In this document: in pieces, positions 31,387-32,784 of the stretch
Position numbering within the stretch: position 1 is the stretch's first letter
Layout of the letters: every line of letters begins with the position of its first letter
Assembly: GCA_030141605.1 (NCBI GenBank)
Contig: JAQGDQ010001099.1
Coordinates: forward strand, 30,001 to 62,784
Source of the DNA: Tubiluchus corallicola
Lineage: Eukaryota; Priapulida; Priapulimorpha; Priapulimorphida; Tubiluchidae
DNA length: 32,784 nucleotides
Direction of reading: 5' to 3'
Notes under the pieces: generated by a model
What the model saw: the letters and a program-made list of their open reading frames with translations, nothing else
The model's database searches: none
What the model was told of the DNA's origin: nothing
Made by a program: the position numbers and the translations under genes

Positions 31387-32023
31387 CCCTTTCACTACGT
31401 AGTTGCTTTTTAACTGCATCACGCCGACTTTTGCACATTTGACAATAACTTCTTATGGTGTGTTACCAAAACAGAATTTTGTAAATAAACAAATAGTTGC
31501 TTGTTATTGAGTACTAATATTAAATATTAGTTTTGTTTCTACACATGTGACCACACATACATGAACTCATGCACACACACACGCACGCATGCACGCAAAC
31601 ACACACACACACACGTGCACACATTCATAAATAAGCATGTACTTATATTTAGAAACCAGTTTTCACAAAAGTCATGTTACTAATTTATAATATGCAATCA
31701 TTTTATAAGAATGCAGAACAATGAACTAAACACTATAGGTTTCATCAACGATCTACAAGTGATTTTGCATGAGAACATACCATACAGTACAGTATTGTGG
31801 ACTGCACCTGGCTTCAGATGCTGATTGGCTGGTTAGCATTACTTGTAGCAAAGCAACCCCAATCCCAGGGCTGTTAAACTTTTCTACAATGTTTTTGCAT
31901 GACCACAGCAGTGAAATAAACAGACCTGGGTAACGGCAACTGAGCTTGAGCGGCAGTCTACCGCCTTCCGTCCCTTGCATGAAAAACCCAGGCAGCAGTG
32001 TGCCGCCTTCCGTAGTGAAAGGG
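31387..32023 (-). mobile_element. piggyBac-like MITE, right-arm copy
   Basis: Counterpart of 13463-14102, flanked by TTAA at 31383-31386 and 32024-32027, with CCCTTTCACTACG termini. It differs by substitutions and small indels in the interior (for example near 31930 and 31990). Confidence 0.85.
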
Positions 32024-32142
32024 TTAAAGGATTATTCTTGAAAGCAAAATACGTTCTGGTCCCCCTACACGTAAATTCGGCCCACCGAGCACTCCAACTC
32101 AAACTGCGGAGCGGAAAAGGTGTATAAAAAAAACTTTTTCAC

Positions 32143-32280
32143 CTGAATGAGTTTGTCCGCGTCTTCGTTCTTCTGCGTCAGCTCCACTTCCTGCTCCGCG
32201 AGTATCGCCTTCAACTCGTCCACCTGCAGCGCCGTCGTGCGGAGCTTCTCCAAACCGCTTTCCAGACGATCGATCTTACT
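32143..32280 (-). CDS. Dynein heavy chain exon G, right-arm copy
   Basis: Copy of 13206-13343, 138 bp or 46 codons, encoding the same proximal CC1 helix (SKIDRLESGLEKL to NEDADKLIQ). Donor gtgaaa and acceptor ttgcag are preserved. It is the most 5' exon of the right-arm gene copy inside the window; earlier exons would lie beyond 32784. Confidence 0.96.
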
Positions 32281-32536
32281 CTGCAAGCAAGTAAGAGAGG
32301 TCACAGTTACGTGAGAGGTCAGAGGTCACGTGTCGAGAGCTACGCCAGTACTGCGCTTCTTCTGGAGTAAAAATGTTTACTCATGGTTGCATGGATCTGC
32401 CCTTGCAAACCTGTTTCATACTGTACATTTAACTCTATGCAAAGGTTAAAGTACGTAATTTGTAATAAACAGACACCCAGCAATTCTGTACTTATTTAAG
32501 GAAATTTTTTCTACAAGAGCATGAGCTAGTCATGGA

Positions 32537-32784
32537 AGAACTAGTCTTTACACTTACGACTAGTCACCTCATAAGCGTAAGTGTAAAGACTAGAGCAACA
32601 TACGACTAGTCACCTCATAAGCGTAAGTGTAAAGACTATAGCAATATATGACTAGTCACCTTATAAGTGTAAGTGTAAAGACTAGAGCAATATACGACTA
32701 GTCACCTCATAAGCGTAAGTGTAAAGACTAGAGCAATATACGACTAGTCACCTCATAAGCGTAAGTGTAAAGACTAAAGCAATA
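32537..32784. repeat. 46-bp minisatellite, right-arm copy (cut by window edge)
   Basis: Reverse complement of the end of the array at 11630-12960 (unit gactagtcacctcataagcg, then taagtgtaaagactagagca). The region between it and exon G carries a 20-odd-bp insertion relative to the left arm (about 32485-32505). Confidence 0.95.

Overview
This is a eukaryotic, almost certainly metazoan (probably invertebrate) nuclear DNA window. The coding material is a set of short exons (111-240 bp) with GT-AG boundaries and conserved phases, in introns full of microsatellites, minisatellites and small DNA transposons. Every exon I can support belongs to one gene: an axonemal (ciliary/flagellar) dynein heavy chain of the outer-arm beta type (DNAH9/DNAH11/DNAH17-like). 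Put in protein order, the 13 distinct exons used by one isoform give 2169 nt, or 723 uninterrupted codons. They run from the end of AAA3 through AAA4 (Walker [10 protein letters not shown], Walker B region FLMTDAQ), stalk helix CC1 and the microtubule-binding domain (MTBD) into helix CC2. No promoter, start codon or stop codon of the gene lies in the window.

Layout: (1) 1-2960, two AAA3-side exons on the MINUS strand (1911-2150, then 555-716), TC microsatellites and one copy of a 640-bp inverted-repeat transposon. (2) 2960-20880, ten exon positions on the PLUS strand plus one extra duplicated exon, with huge minisatellites of 41, 71, 46, 20 and 36 bp in the introns. (3) 20880-24315, a spacer with (TCA/ACA)n microsatellites, one MINUS-strand exon (21874-22016, MTBD to CC2), a 29-bp minisatellite, two Tc1/mariner-like MITEs in opposite orientations and a degenerate satellite-like block. 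(4) 24315-32784, a near-identical reverse-complement copy of about 12.7-20.88 kb, carrying the same exons on the MINUS strand. Exons 5' of the CC1 exon lie beyond the window edge.

The reading phase of 555-716 (minus) joins exactly to 3318 (plus), and both 20695-20833 (plus) and 24358-24496 (minus) join in phase to 21874-22016 (minus). The exons are therefore intact, but their order and strand are impossible for a single transcript. Either the locus has undergone a real inversion and inverted duplication, or two haplotypes were joined head-to-head in assembly. The five shared exon positions plus the extra exon encode identical protein in both arms, while minisatellite copy numbers and one small retroposon insertion differ.

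The most interesting biology is a pair of adjacent 139-bp exons (20483-20621 and 20695-20833; repeated at 24570-24708 and 24358-24496). They encode alternative versions (32 of 46 residues identical) of the same part of the dynein MTBD. Both start in phase 0 and end in phase 1, so including both breaks the frame: they look like mutually exclusive exons that swap the microtubule-contacting part of a ciliary motor. A second recurring theme is that three minisatellites begin or end exactly on splice junctions of this gene and so carry arrays of splice-site copies.
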